The notes beneath the pieces are model-generated. The model worked only from the letters and a program-made list of their open reading frames with translations, was not told where the DNA came from and ran no database searches. Shown in pieces: positions 45,025 through 53,168 of a stretch of DNA of 64,000 nt (the first letter of the stretch is position 1; each line of letters opens with the position of its first letter). The position numbers and the translations under genes were made by a program. This stretch comes from Paenibacillus albicereus (GTDB lineage: Bacteria > Bacillota > Bacilli > Paenibacillales > Paenibacillaceae). The DNA lies in assembly GCF_012676905.1 (NCBI RefSeq), contig NZ_CP051428.1, positions 4,833,001-4,897,000 of the forward strand, given 5' to 3'.

Positions 45025-46335
45025 ATGGACATTCGGCATAGAAGACTCGACGAACCGGCCCTCGGCACCTTCAGCGAGGAACGGGAAGAATACGAGCGCG
45101 ACTACGCGCGGCTCATCCAATCGCCGGCGTTCCGCCGGCTGCAAGGCAAGTCGCAGGTGTTCGGCGCCGGTTCCGGCGACTACTACCGCACGCGGCTGAC
45201 GCATTCCCTCGAGGTGTCGCAGATCGCCCGCGAGGCGGCGCGGCGCTTGGCCAAGCACTATCCGTTCGTCGAGCAGGGCGAGCATCCGGGACTGGTCGTC
45301 GATCCGGCCGTCGTGGAATGCGCGGCGCTCGCGCATGACCTAGGCCATCCTCCCTTCGGCCATCGGGGCGAAGAGGTGCTGAACCGGCTCCTGCAGGAGC
45401 AATTCGGCATGAAGTACGAGGGCAATGCCCAGAACTTCCGCATCCTCATGTTCCTCGAGAAGCGCGCCGGCAGCGGCAGCGGGCTCGACCTGACCGCCGC
45501 CGTCCTGCTCGCCATCAACAAGTACCCGTACAACCTCGACGAGCCGGGCCGCATCAAGGGCGCCTACGCGCCGGAGTGGGAGGTCATCCGCGAGCTGCGC
45601 GAGCGCTGGCAGATGCCGGACGGCGCGCGCACGCTGGAGACGCAGCTGATGGACCTGTGCGACGACATCGCCTACTCCACGCATGACATCGAGGACGGCA
45701 TCCGCGCGGGCAAGATCGACATGAACCGCAGCTTCTTCGAGAGCGAGTTCCTGCAGACGCATCTCGTCCAGGAGATCGTCGACGACGAGGGCAACCAGGA
45801 CTTCCACTGGGAGGAAGTGGACATCCCCGTGATGGTGCGGCGCGTGCTGGACGCCTTCATCGGCCAGTGGGAGGCGATCTACCTCGCCTGCGGCCGCGAG
45901 TCGTCCCGGACGCGGCGGGAGATCAAGGCGCGCTGGGTGAGCACGTTCGCCGGGCGGATCGGCATCATCGACGAGGGCGGCTGGAAGCGCGTTACGTTCG
46001 TGCGGGACGGAGCGTGCGACTACGAGCTGCTGCGGACGATGGAGATTTTGAAAAAGCTCGCCTGGGTGACGCTCATCAAGGACTTCCGCGTCCAGCGGCT
46101 GCAGATGCGCAGCGAGATCATGATCCAGCGGCTGTGGGACAGCTTCATCCAGCCGGAGACCGGCCGGCTCATCATCCCCTCCGACTGGCTGCAGAACTAC
46201 GAGCGCCACAGCGCCAAGTGGAGCTGGCCGCGCTTCGTCGCCGACTACATCGCCGGCATGACCGACGCCTATGCGGAAAAGGTCTACGCCGAGCTGTTCG
46301 CGAGCAAGTCGGGTTCGATCTATGAGATGGACTAG
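45025..46335 (+). CDS. dgt: Deoxyguanosinetriphosphate triphosphohydrolase (HD superfamily)
   Basis: A 436-residue dNTPase that releases triphosphate from dGTP or other dNTPs. Metal-binding HD motifs: YRTRLTHSLEVSQIAREAAR (first His), CAALAHDLGHPPFGHRGEEV (His-Asp plus catalytic His) and DLCDDIAYSTHDIEDGI (last Asp). FRRLQGKSQVFG near the N-terminus and NAQNFRILMFLEKRAG are typical of dGTPases. ATG 45025 is chosen because the family begins here; AAGGGGG lies a little far upstream (13 bases). The same frame is open for 440 codons further 5', but that is antisense/out-of-frame to ldh and not coding. Confidence 0.93.
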   Translation: MDIRHRRLDEPALGTFSEEREEYERDYARLIQSPAFRRLQGKSQVFGAGSGDYYRTRLTHSLEVSQIAREAARRLAKHYPFVEQGEHPGLVVDPAVVECAALAHDLGHPPFGHRGEEVLNRLLQEQFGMKYEGNAQNFRILMFLEKRAGSGSGLDLTAAVLLAINKYPYNLDEPGRIKGAYAPEWEVIRELRERWQMPDGARTLETQLMDLCDDIAYSTHDIEDGIRAGKIDMNRSFFESEFLQTHLVQEIVDDEGNQDFHWEEVDIPVMVRRVLDAFIGQWEAIYLACGRESSRTRREIKARWVSTFAGRIGIIDEGGWKRVTFVRDGACDYELLRTMEILKKLAWVTLIKDFRVQRLQMRSEIMIQRLWDSFIQPETGRLIIPSDWLQNYERHSAKWSWPRFVADYIAGMTDAYAEKVYAELFASKSGSIYEMD

Positions 46336-46360
46336 CAGCGTGACGGACGCGAGCAGGGCG

Positions 46361-46455
46361 AGATAGCCGATTTCTTCGGCGTTCTCGTCCGTTTCGCGGG
46401 CCGGCGCCGCGAGATAGCCGACTTTTTCGGCGTTCTCGTCCGTTTCGCAGGCCGG
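46361..46455 (+). repeat. Two-copy 50-bp repeat after dgt
   Basis: Two near-identical copies 50 bases apart (46361 and 46411) of GAGATAGCCGA, a T/C-rich turn, then TCGGCGTTCTCGTCCGTTTC and GCGGGCCGG. GCCGA and TCGGC can pair in each copy. Confidence 0.75.
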
Positions 46456-46497
46456 AGTTGGGTTGCGTCTGTTCGCTGCTGGCTGCACACGCCCTCC

Positions 46498-47099
46498 CCG
46501 AGCTGCTCGGTTTTTCCGCGCAACTCCCTGCTGGATCGCCTCTTCATGCCGAGCTGCTCGGTTTTTCCGCGCAATCCCCTGCTGAATCGCCTCTTCGTGC
46601 CGAGTTGCTCCGTTTTTCCGCGCAATCCCCTGCTGGATCGCCTCTTCGTGCCGAGCTGCTCGGTTTTTCCGCGCAACTCCCCCGCTGGATCGCCTCTTCG
46701 TGCCGAGTTACTCGGTTTTTCCGCGCAATCCCCTGCTGGATCGCCTCTTCGTGCCGAGTTGCTCGGTTTTTCCGCGCAATCCCCTGCTGGATCGCCTCTT
46801 CATGCCGAGTTGCTCGGTTTTTCCGCGCAACTCCCCCGCTGGATCGCCTCTTCGTGCCGAGCTGCTCGGTTTTTCCGCGCAACTCCCTGCTGGATCGTCT
46901 CTTCGTACCGAGCTGCTCGGTTTTTCCGCGCAACTCCCCCGCTGGATCGCCTCTTCGTACCGAGCTGCTCGGTTTTTCCGCGCAACTCCCCCGCTGGATC
47001 GCCTCTTCGTGCCGAGCTGCTCGGTTTTTCCGCGCAACTCCCCCGCTGGATCGCCTCTTCGTGCCGAGTTGCTCGGTTTTTCCGCGCAACTTCCCTCGA
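46498..47099 (+). repeat. Twelve-copy 51/52-bp tandem array of terminator-like hairpins
   Basis: Copies start at 46500, 46551, 46602, 46653, 46705, 46756, 46807, 46859, 46910, 46962, 47014 and 47066 (last one truncated). Each begins CCGAG-(ctg/ttg/tta)-CTCGG followed by TTTTT and CCGCGCAA, then TGCTGGATCGCCTCTTC. Eleven of twelve keep the 5-bp stem. 51 is divisible by three, so long frames of 17-residue repeats run through all strands; units of 52 shift the frame, and no ribosome site or start fits, so it is judged non-coding. It fills the space between convergent dgt and the MMPL gene; no other gene lies in 46336-47371. Confidence 0.92.
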
Positions 47100-47197
47100 G
47101 CGCACATGTTTCACGCCCCATTCATCCATAAAATTTCAAGGAGCGGCCGGCCGCTGCTGGCGTCGAATTGGCAATGGGCGGCATCCTGTTGCAACGA

Positions 47198-47228
47198 TAA
47201 AAACCCCGCTCGGTGACTCCCGAGCGGG
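47198..47228 (-). terminator. Terminator of the MMPL gene
   Basis: CCCGCTCGG and CCGAGCGGG pair around TGACTC; on the minus strand GGGGTTTTTATC follows. Lies about 140 bases downstream of the MMPL stop codon. Confidence 0.85.
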
Positions 47229-47308
47229 TAGGCGAAAAGATACGGCCAGCACCAGCAACTGAACCGGCCGTAGACCCGTGCCGACTCAGCAGCGGCCGCA
47301 GCGGGCCC

Positions 47309-47374
47309 GTCGCGCTTCAGCGACGAGTCAGTCGCGCTTCAGCGACGAGTCAGTCGCGCTTCAGCGACGAGTCA
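47309..47374. repeat. Three exact 22-bp tandem repeats at the MMPL 3' end
   Basis: GTCGCGCTTCAGCGACGAGT plus CA occurs three times without change (47309, 47331, 47353). Each unit holds GTCGC-GCTTCA-GCGAC, a perfect 5-bp hairpin. The last copy supplies the MMPL stop codon (TGA as the complement of TCA at 47372-47374). Confidence 0.9.
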
Positions 47375-49642
47375 GCCGCGCTCCGGCGCGGCGGAACGGC
47401 CGGCTGAAGCCACGCCCGCGCCCGCGCCGCCTGCCGGAACTTCCTCCTCCGGCACGCGCGACAGCTCGCCGGGCCAGAAGGCGCGGCGGCCGAGCAGCGC
47501 GGTGAGCGCCGGCACGAGGTACGGCCGCACGATGAACGTGTCGAGCAGCACGCCGAGCGCGGTGATGAGGCCGAACTGCAGCAGCACCTGGATCGGCAGC
47601 GTCGCCAGCACGGCGAACGTGCCCGCCAGGATGAGGCCGGCCGAGGTGATGACCGGGCCGGTCTCGCTCACGCCTTCGGCGATCGCCTGCTTGAGCGGCA
47701 TCCGCCGCCGCTTCTTCCAGATGCTCGACACCATGAAGATGTTGTAGTCCTCGCCCAGCGCGACGAGGAACACGAAGGCGTACAGCGGGATCGATCCCTG
47801 GATCGCGTCGACGCCCATGAGCTCGTGCAGCACGAGCCAGCCGAGGCCGAGCGCGGCGAAGTACGACAGGATAACGGTGCCGATCAGATAGACCATCGCC
47901 GTCACCGAGCGCAGGTAGATCAGCAGCAGCGCGGCGATGAGGGCGACGACGACGGGGATGATGACCCGCTGGTCGACCGCCTCGGCCTCGCGCGTGTCAT
48001 ATTGGACGGCGGTCTGGCCAGCCAGCCAGACGCGGTCCGAAGCATCCGCGCCGCCGATCGCCTGCTCCGCCGCCTGGCGGATGCCGGGCAGCGCGTCCAT
48101 CGCCTCCTGCGAGTACGGGTTCACCGCGAGCTCGACCTTCCAGGCGCGCAGGCCCGGCTGCGAGGAGGCTTCCGTCGGCTCGGAGACCTTGGCGACCGTG
48201 CCGAGCGCCTGCAGCTTGTCGGCGACCGGCGGCATCCCCTCGTCTCCGGCTTGCGCCATGACCGTCACCGGAGCGAGCGCGCCTTCCGTGAAATTGTCCC
48301 CGATCAAGGCGAAGCCTTGGCGCGACTCCATCTCCTCCGGGAACGAAGACAGGATGTCGAACGTGAACTTCACCTGCGTGCTGAGCGAGGCGAGCGCCCC
48401 GAGCAGCGCGATCGAGACGAGCGCGACCGTCCACGGACGGCGGACGACGAGGCGGCCGGTGAAGCCCGGCCCATTGCGCCCGGTCCGCTTCGGAGCGGGC
48501 TTGCCCTTGCGGCGCGCCCGCTCCTCGGCCATCTCCGGCGTGCGCGGCACGAACGGCCAGAACGAGCCGCGGCCGAAGATCGAGAGCAGCGCCGGCAGCA
48601 GCGTCAGGCTCGACAGCGCCATCACGAGGATCGACAGGCTGAACGGCACGGCGAAGCGCTTGACGACGCCGTACTGCGCGAGCAGCAGCGTCAGCAGCGC
48701 GATGACGACCGTCAGGCCGCTCATCGCGATCGCGCCGCCGGAGCTCGTCAGCGCCGCGCGCAGCGCGGCCGCCGGACTGCGCTCCTCCGCCAGCAGCTCG
48801 CGGTAGCGGCTGACGAGGAACAGGCAGTAATCGGTGCCCGCCCCGAACAGCAGCACCGTCATGATCGCCACCGCCTGAGAGTCGACGTCGATCCAGCCCT
48901 GGGACGCCATGTAGCCGAGCAGCGGATCGGTGACGGCGTAAGCGAAGCCGACCGCCACGAGCGGGATGAGCGCCAGCACCGGCGAGCGGTAGATCGCGAG
49001 CAGGAAGACGAGCACGAGCACGACCGTGGCGATCATGAGCGACACGTCCGCGCTGCCGAACAGCTCGGTCGCGTCGACGGAGATGCCGGCCGGGCCGGTG
49101 ACGCGGGCGCTCAGCTCCGCCCCGCCCGCAGTGTCCGCCTCGAACGCCGGGGTGCCGGCGAGCTGCTCGGTCCGCTCCTTCAGCTGCTCCAGGCCTTGCT
49201 TGATCTCATCCGTCGGCGCGCCCGGCTGGAACACCACCGGCCACACGAGCGTGCTGCCGTCCTCCGACAGCTGCGCCGCCAGCGCCGGCGGCGGCAGCTC
49301 ATGCAGAGGCAGCGCCGAGCGCTGCCCCGGCAGCGGCGAGGCGGCCACGTCGGCCGAGACGGCCGCGACCGCCTTCAGATCGTCCGGCGACAGTCCGCCC
49401 TCGCGGTGCCACACGACGAGCGCCGGCGTTCCTTCCTCCGTGCGGAATTGCTCGGCGAGCAGCCTCTCGGCCTGCACCGAAGGCTTGTCGTCGCTGAAGT
49501 TGGGCGCGTTGTCATCCGCCTGCGACCGTACTCCCGGCAGCAGCAGCATGAGCAGCGCGGCCGCCGCCACCCATGCCGCCAGCGTCATCCAGCGCCCCCT
49601 GCGGGTCGTCGTCCAAGCCATCCACGATCCGGACCTTGCCAT
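47372..49642 (-). CDS. MMPL-family RND transporter (YdfJ-like)
   Basis: A 756-residue membrane exporter with twelve predicted membrane segments in two similar halves, each with a large outer loop. Family motifs: ATVVLVLVFLLAIYRSPVLA, LLFGAGTDYCLFLVSRYREL and, in the second half, VALGEDYNIFMVSSIWKKRR. The N-terminal outer loop contains FSDDKPSVQAERLLAEQF. Such proteins export lipids, peptides or drugs using the proton gradient; substrate unknown. The MARSGSWMAW start (ATG 49642) follows GGGAGAGA. Divergent from a TetR gene, its probable repressor. Confidence 0.92.
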   Translation of the reverse strand: MARSGSWMAWTTTRRGRWMTLAAWVAAAALLMLLLPGVRSQADDNAPNFSDDKPSVQAERLLAEQFRTEEGTPALVVWHREGGLSPDDLKAVAAVSADVAASPLPGQRSALPLHELPPPALAAQLSEDGSTLVWPVVFQPGAPTDEIKQGLEQLKERTEQLAGTPAFEADTAGGAELSARVTGPAGISVDATELFGSADVSLMIATVVLVLVFLLAIYRSPVLALIPLVAVGFAYAVTDPLLGYMASQGWIDVDSQAVAIMTVLLFGAGTDYCLFLVSRYRELLAEERSPAAALRAALTSSGGAIAMSGLTVVIALLTLLLAQYGVVKRFAVPFSLSILVMALSSLTLLPALLSIFGRGSFWPFVPRTPEMAEERARRKGKPAPKRTGRNGPGFTGRLVVRRPWTVALVSIALLGALASLSTQVKFTFDILSSFPEEMESRQGFALIGDNFTEGALAPVTVMAQAGDEGMPPVADKLQALGTVAKVSEPTEASSQPGLRAWKVELAVNPYSQEAMDALPGIRQAAEQAIGGADASDRVWLAGQTAVQYDTREAEAVDQRVIIPVVVALIAALLLIYLRSVTAMVYLIGTVILSYFAALGLGWLVLHELMGVDAIQGSIPLYAFVFLVALGEDYNIFMVSSIWKKRRRMPLKQAIAEGVSETGPVITSAGLILAGTFAVLATLPIQVLLQFGLITALGVLLDTFIVRPYLVPALTALLGRRAFWPGELSRVPEEEVPAGGAGAGVASAGRSAAPERG

Positions 49643-49748
49643 CTTCCATCTCTCCCTCGCACGGCTTCCCTTCATCCATTTCAGCCGCATTCATGGTAAA
49701 ATATCATATCGAGCACAAGAAGCCGATCCACCCAAGCCAACTGAGTTC

Positions 49749-49777
49749 ATTATATATACCGAGTGGTTAATATTCAA
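49749..49777 (-). promoter_or_regulatory. Sigma-A promoter of the MMPL gene
   Basis: TTGAAT, 17 bases, perfect TATAAT on the minus strand, in the short space shared with tetR. The TetR operator should overlap it. Confidence 0.7.
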
Positions 49778-49800
49778 CAGACGAGAAGGAGGACGAGCCC

Positions 49801-50466
49801 ATGCCCCATCCCCATGATTCCGCGCCTGGCGGAGCCGGCCGTCCCGGCGACGGGCGGCAGGAGCCGAAGCGCCGCTCCCCCGGACGTCCCCGCCGCGAGG
49901 ACCGCATGCCGGTGCGGGACGAAATCCTGAAGACCGCTTCCGTCCTGTTCATGGAGCAGGGCTATGAAGCGGTCTCGCTGAGCGGCATCGCCGAGCGCTG
50001 CGGCGTGACGAAGGCTTCCGTCTATTATCATTTCGAGGGCAAGCCGGCGCTGTTCACGGCGGCCGTCATCCGCATGCTGCAGCTCGCCTTCGCCGGAACG
50101 CTGCGCGTGCTGGACCAGCAGGGCAAGAGCTTGCGCCTGCGCCTCCTGGAGGTCGCCGAGCGGCGGCTGGCGCGGATTCAGCACATCGAGTTCGAGGCGC
50201 TCATGCGCGAGGCGTCGCATTATCTCGACGAGGAGCAGCGGACGGCCATTCGGGATGCCGAGCAGGAGCTGCACGATTTGCTTGCCGTCCATTTCGGCCA
50301 AGCGATCGCGGTCGGAGAGATCCGACAAGGAAATCCGATGCTCATGGCCCACTCCTACACGGCCTTGCTCATGATCGGCAATCGCCAGGCCGCCAAGAGC
50401 ATCTCTGCCTCGCCGGCAGACTTGGCCGCCCAGATCATGGACATGTTCTGGACCGGAGTCGGCTAG
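49801..50466 (+). CDS. TetR family transcriptional regulator
   Basis: A 221-residue repressor. A basic, Pro-rich ~40-residue lead is followed by the TetR helix-turn-helix: RDEILKTASVLFMEQGYEAV, SLSGIAERCGVTKASVYYHF and EGKPALFTAAV. The C-terminal ligand domain is unspecific. GAAGGAGG precedes the ATG at 49801. Its divergent placement implies control of the MMPL exporter, probably with relief of repression by a transported compound. Confidence 0.93.
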   Translation: MPHPHDSAPGGAGRPGDGRQEPKRRSPGRPRREDRMPVRDEILKTASVLFMEQGYEAVSLSGIAERCGVTKASVYYHFEGKPALFTAAVIRMLQLAFAGTLRVLDQQGKSLRLRLLEVAERRLARIQHIEFEALMREASHYLDEEQRTAIRDAEQELHDLLAVHFGQAIAVGEIRQGNPMLMAHSYTALLMIGNRQAAKSISASPADLAAQIMDMFWTGVG

Positions 50467-50530
50467 CGGCAGGGCGCCCACGATGAACGGATTGATTCCT
50501 GAAGCCCCAGCCGAAGAGAGGGAAACCGGC

Positions 50531-52825
50531 ATGTCCATCAAACTCAAGCTGTCCGCGCTGATCTTTGCCGTCGTGACGATCATGCTGAGCCTCAATCTCC
50601 TCGTCTTCTACCTGTATACCGGCAATCAGAGCCGCCATGCGGCCGAGCGTCAGCTGCACGCGGTCGGAGACCAGATTCGAGGCTCGATCACGCCCGTGCT
50701 CAAAGACAGCTATCACCTGGAGCTCGGGCAGTCGGAGCGTCTTCGCGTCGCTTCGATCGCGGTCCGCGCCTTGGTCGGCGGCAAGGCCGGAGCCGTCGAC
50801 AGCGGCCGCCTGGAGGAGCTGCGCGGCAAGCTCGGCCTCGACAGCATCGCGCTCATCCGACCCGTGGACGGAGAGATGGCGATCGAGAAAAGCACGCGGC
50901 CGAACGAGGCCGGAACGGTGCTGTCCGCCGTCGCTCCGCCTTACGACGCGCTGCGGCAGCTGTACCGCAGCCGCTACGTCACGCTGCCCGGCGGCACGAG
51001 CCTCCAGGACTTCTGGGCGAGCGGAGCGACCGTCCGGGACGAGGGGAGGAGCGTCATGACGAGCTACTATTACGACGGCTCGATGGACTACCTCGTTCGC
51101 CTCACCCTCGAAAGCTCGTCGAGCGTGCGCAGCGGCCAACAGGAAGGCGAGCTTCAGGTCGGCGCCTCGGTCCTGCGCATCCCCGGCCTGATGGAGCTGA
51201 GCGGCTTCAACTACAGCCTCATGCCCGCGCCCGGAGCGGAGGGGGTTCCCGACGAAGCGAGCATCCTGCCGCATTCCGGCGCGCTGGAATTCGGCAGCTA
51301 CCGGCTGGCCGAGGCAGACGACTACGGCCGCATCCGCCAAGCGGTGCGCGCCGGAAAGACGCTCACGGTCGACACGACGATCGACGGCGTGCCGGCGCTG
51401 CGCGGCTACATCCCGTATTCGGTCGACAACATCCGGGACTACGCGCTCGTCGTCACGATCGACAAGACGGTATTCAGCCGCGACCTTCGCCAGCAGCTGA
51501 TCCTGCTGCTCGCCATCTCCGTCATGCTCGTCGTCATGACCGTCATCGTGAGCTACGGGCTGGCCGGCGTCGCCGTGCGCAGCCTCAAGCTCGTCGTGCG
51601 CCGCGTCAACCAGCTGGCCGCGGGCAACTTCAGCCAGCCGGTGACGGTCCGTTCCAACGACGAGATCGGCGAGCTGGCCTTCAGCGTCAACGTCATGGCG
51701 ACGAACCTGGACTCCTATACGAACCGGCTCAAGGAATCGGCGGAGGAGCTGCGCCGCACGAAGGAATACCTGGAATCGCTCGTCGTCCACACGCGCGACG
51801 CCATCCACAGCTATGACCTGAAGGGCGGGCTCATCAGCGCGAACCGGGCCTTCGAGACGATGTTCGGCTGGTCCGAGGCCGAGCTCAAGGCTCCGGGCGG
51901 GATGGACGTCCTGCCGCAGGAGCAGCGCTGGAATCTCGAGCGCATGATCGAGAGCGTGCTGCTCGGCGTGCCGTGGATCGATGCGGAGACATGGATGCAG
52001 TCGCGCGAAGGCCTCCGCATCGACGTCAGCACGACCGCCTCGCCGATCCGCGACCAGCACGGCGAGATCATCGCCGTCTCCTGCATCACCCGCAACATGA
52101 CGAGCCGCAAGCAGACGGAGGAGCTGCTGCGGCGCACCGAGAAGCTGACGATCGTCGGCCAGCTCGCGGCCGGCGTCGCCCATGAGATCCGCAACCCGCT
52201 GACGACGCTGCGCGGCTTCGTGCAGATGCAGCTCAAGGGCAAGGCGCTCGCGCCCTATTACCAGACGATCATGCTCGGGGAGCTCGACCGCATCAACTTC
52301 ATCGTCAGCGAGTTCCTCGTGCTCGCCAAGCCGCAGGCCGACCGCTTCCAGGACTGCCGGCTGAAGGCCATTCTGGAAGACATGGCCGCCTTGATCGAGC
52401 CGGAAGCGCTGCTGAACGACGTGCGGGTGCGGATGGAGCTCGGAGGCGGCGATCCCATCGTCGCCGGCGAGCCCAACCAGCTCAAGCAGGTGTTCCTCAA
52501 CCTGATGAAAAACGGGATCGAGGCGATGTCGGAGCGCGGCGGAAGGCTGAGCGTGACGCTCGTCTCCGTGCCGGGCCAGGTGGTCGTCCAGCTCCGAGAC
52601 GAAGGCGTCGGCATCTCCGAGGAGCAGCTCGCGCGGCTCGGCGAGCCTTTCTTCACGAGCAAGGAGAAGGGCAACGGCCTCGGGCTCATGGTCAGCCAGC
52701 GGATCGTCAACAACCACGGCGGCTCGCTCGTCGTGCGGAGCAAGGTCGGCGAGGGCACCGAAGTGTCCGTCTCGCTCCCCGCGAAGGAGCGGGAAGCCGG
52801 CCTGTCGCAGCCGAACTCGGGCTAG
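50531..52825 (+). CDS. Membrane sensor histidine kinase with HAMP and PAS domains
   Basis: A 764-residue kinase. First membrane segment SALIFAVVTIMLSLNLLVFY, a ~300-residue outer sensor region, second segment ILLLAISVMLVVMTVIVSYG, then HAMP (LVVRRVNQLAAGNFSQPVTV), PAS (ESLVVHTRDAIHSYDLKGGL; NRAFETMFGWSEAEL), the H-box AAGVAHEIRNPLTTLRGFVQ, and ATPase motifs VFLNLMKNGIEAMSERGG, DEGVGISEEQLARLGEPFF and GNGLGLMVSQRIVNNHGG. The kinase core resembles the KinA-E sporulation kinases of Bacillus, so it may feed Spo0F; no regulator gene is adjacent. ATG 50531 follows GAGAGGGA; a start at 50483 has no ribosome site. Confidence 0.92.
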   Translation: MSIKLKLSALIFAVVTIMLSLNLLVFYLYTGNQSRHAAERQLHAVGDQIRGSITPVLKDSYHLELGQSERLRVASIAVRALVGGKAGAVDSGRLEELRGKLGLDSIALIRPVDGEMAIEKSTRPNEAGTVLSAVAPPYDALRQLYRSRYVTLPGGTSLQDFWASGATVRDEGRSVMTSYYYDGSMDYLVRLTLESSSSVRSGQQEGELQVGASVLRIPGLMELSGFNYSLMPAPGAEGVPDEASILPHSGALEFGSYRLAEADDYGRIRQAVRAGKTLTVDTTIDGVPALRGYIPYSVDNIRDYALVVTIDKTVFSRDLRQQLILLLAISVMLVVMTVIVSYGLAGVAVRSLKLVVRRVNQLAAGNFSQPVTVRSNDEIGELAFSVNVMATNLDSYTNRLKESAEELRRTKEYLESLVVHTRDAIHSYDLKGGLISANRAFETMFGWSEAELKAPGGMDVLPQEQRWNLERMIESVLLGVPWIDAETWMQSREGLRIDVSTTASPIRDQHGEIIAVSCITRNMTSRKQTEELLRRTEKLTIVGQLAAGVAHEIRNPLTTLRGFVQMQLKGKALAPYYQTIMLGELDRINFIVSEFLVLAKPQADRFQDCRLKAILEDMAALIEPEALLNDVRVRMELGGGDPIVAGEPNQLKQVFLNLMKNGIEAMSERGGRLSVTLVSVPGQVVVQLRDEGVGISEEQLARLGEPFFTSKEKGNGLGLMVSQRIVNNHGGSLVVRSKVGEGTEVSVSLPAKEREAGLSQPNSG

Positions 52826-52902
52826 AGCCGGCAAGCCTACATGTTTCCGGCCGCGACCTGGCATGCTAACCCGGAACCCCCATCCGGGAGGCGAATCCGC
52901 CC

Positions 52903-53094
52903 ATGAAGCAAGCCTGGCGCATCACAGCGGCCGACCGGAGCCGCATCGGCCGCAGCTGGAGCGCCTGCCCCATCATCGCCGGACTGGCGCTGCTGCCGTC
53001 TCTGTACGGGTGGTTCAACATCCTGACCTCCTCGGCCCCGATGGCCATGTGGACCGGCTGCACCCTGCCTTCGTCGACCTCGCTCATCCACTAA
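52903..53094 (+). pseudogene. Truncated YhgE/Pip-like membrane protein remnant
   Basis: 63 codons with GGGAGG upstream. MKQAWRITAADRSRIGRSWS then ACPIIAGLALLPSLYGWFNI matches the start of YhgE/Pip proteins (a helix, a membrane segment, then LPSLYAWFNI). After residue ~48 the family resemblance is lost and the frame stops. The full proteins have 600-900 residues, so this is a relic of a deleted gene. Confidence 0.6.
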
Positions 53095-53098
53095 CGCC

Positions 53099-53153
53099 GC
53101 GCAAGCAGCCGCCTTCGCTCCTCCTCTCGATGGCGCGAAGGCGGCTGCTGCGC
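53099..53153 (+). terminator. Long GC hairpin before the ABC exporter gene
   Basis: GCGCA-AGCAGCCGCCTTCGC pairs with GCGAAGGCGGCTGC-TGCGC (14 perfect bp plus 5). No T-tract; the ribosome site of the ABC exporter gene begins right after it. Together with the YhgE relic it accounts for the 343 bases 52826-53168. Confidence 0.6.
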
Positions 53154-53168
53154 AGACAGGAGGCTGTC

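Noticed and set aside
46458-47262. Proteins of 17-residue repeats (AELLGFSAQ type) read through the 46.5-kb array on both strands
   Set aside because: A 51-bp period keeps several phases open by chance; the 52-bp units shift frames, there is no ribosome site, and the stem plus T-tract explains the conservation better.
47825-49699. 624-codon frame antisense to the MMPL gene
   Set aside because: Shadow frame; the membrane topology and motifs are on the other strand.
50435-52864. 809-codon frame antisense to the PAS histidine kinase
   Set aside because: Composition typical of a GC3 shadow (Arg, His, Asp, Leu-rich), no domain.
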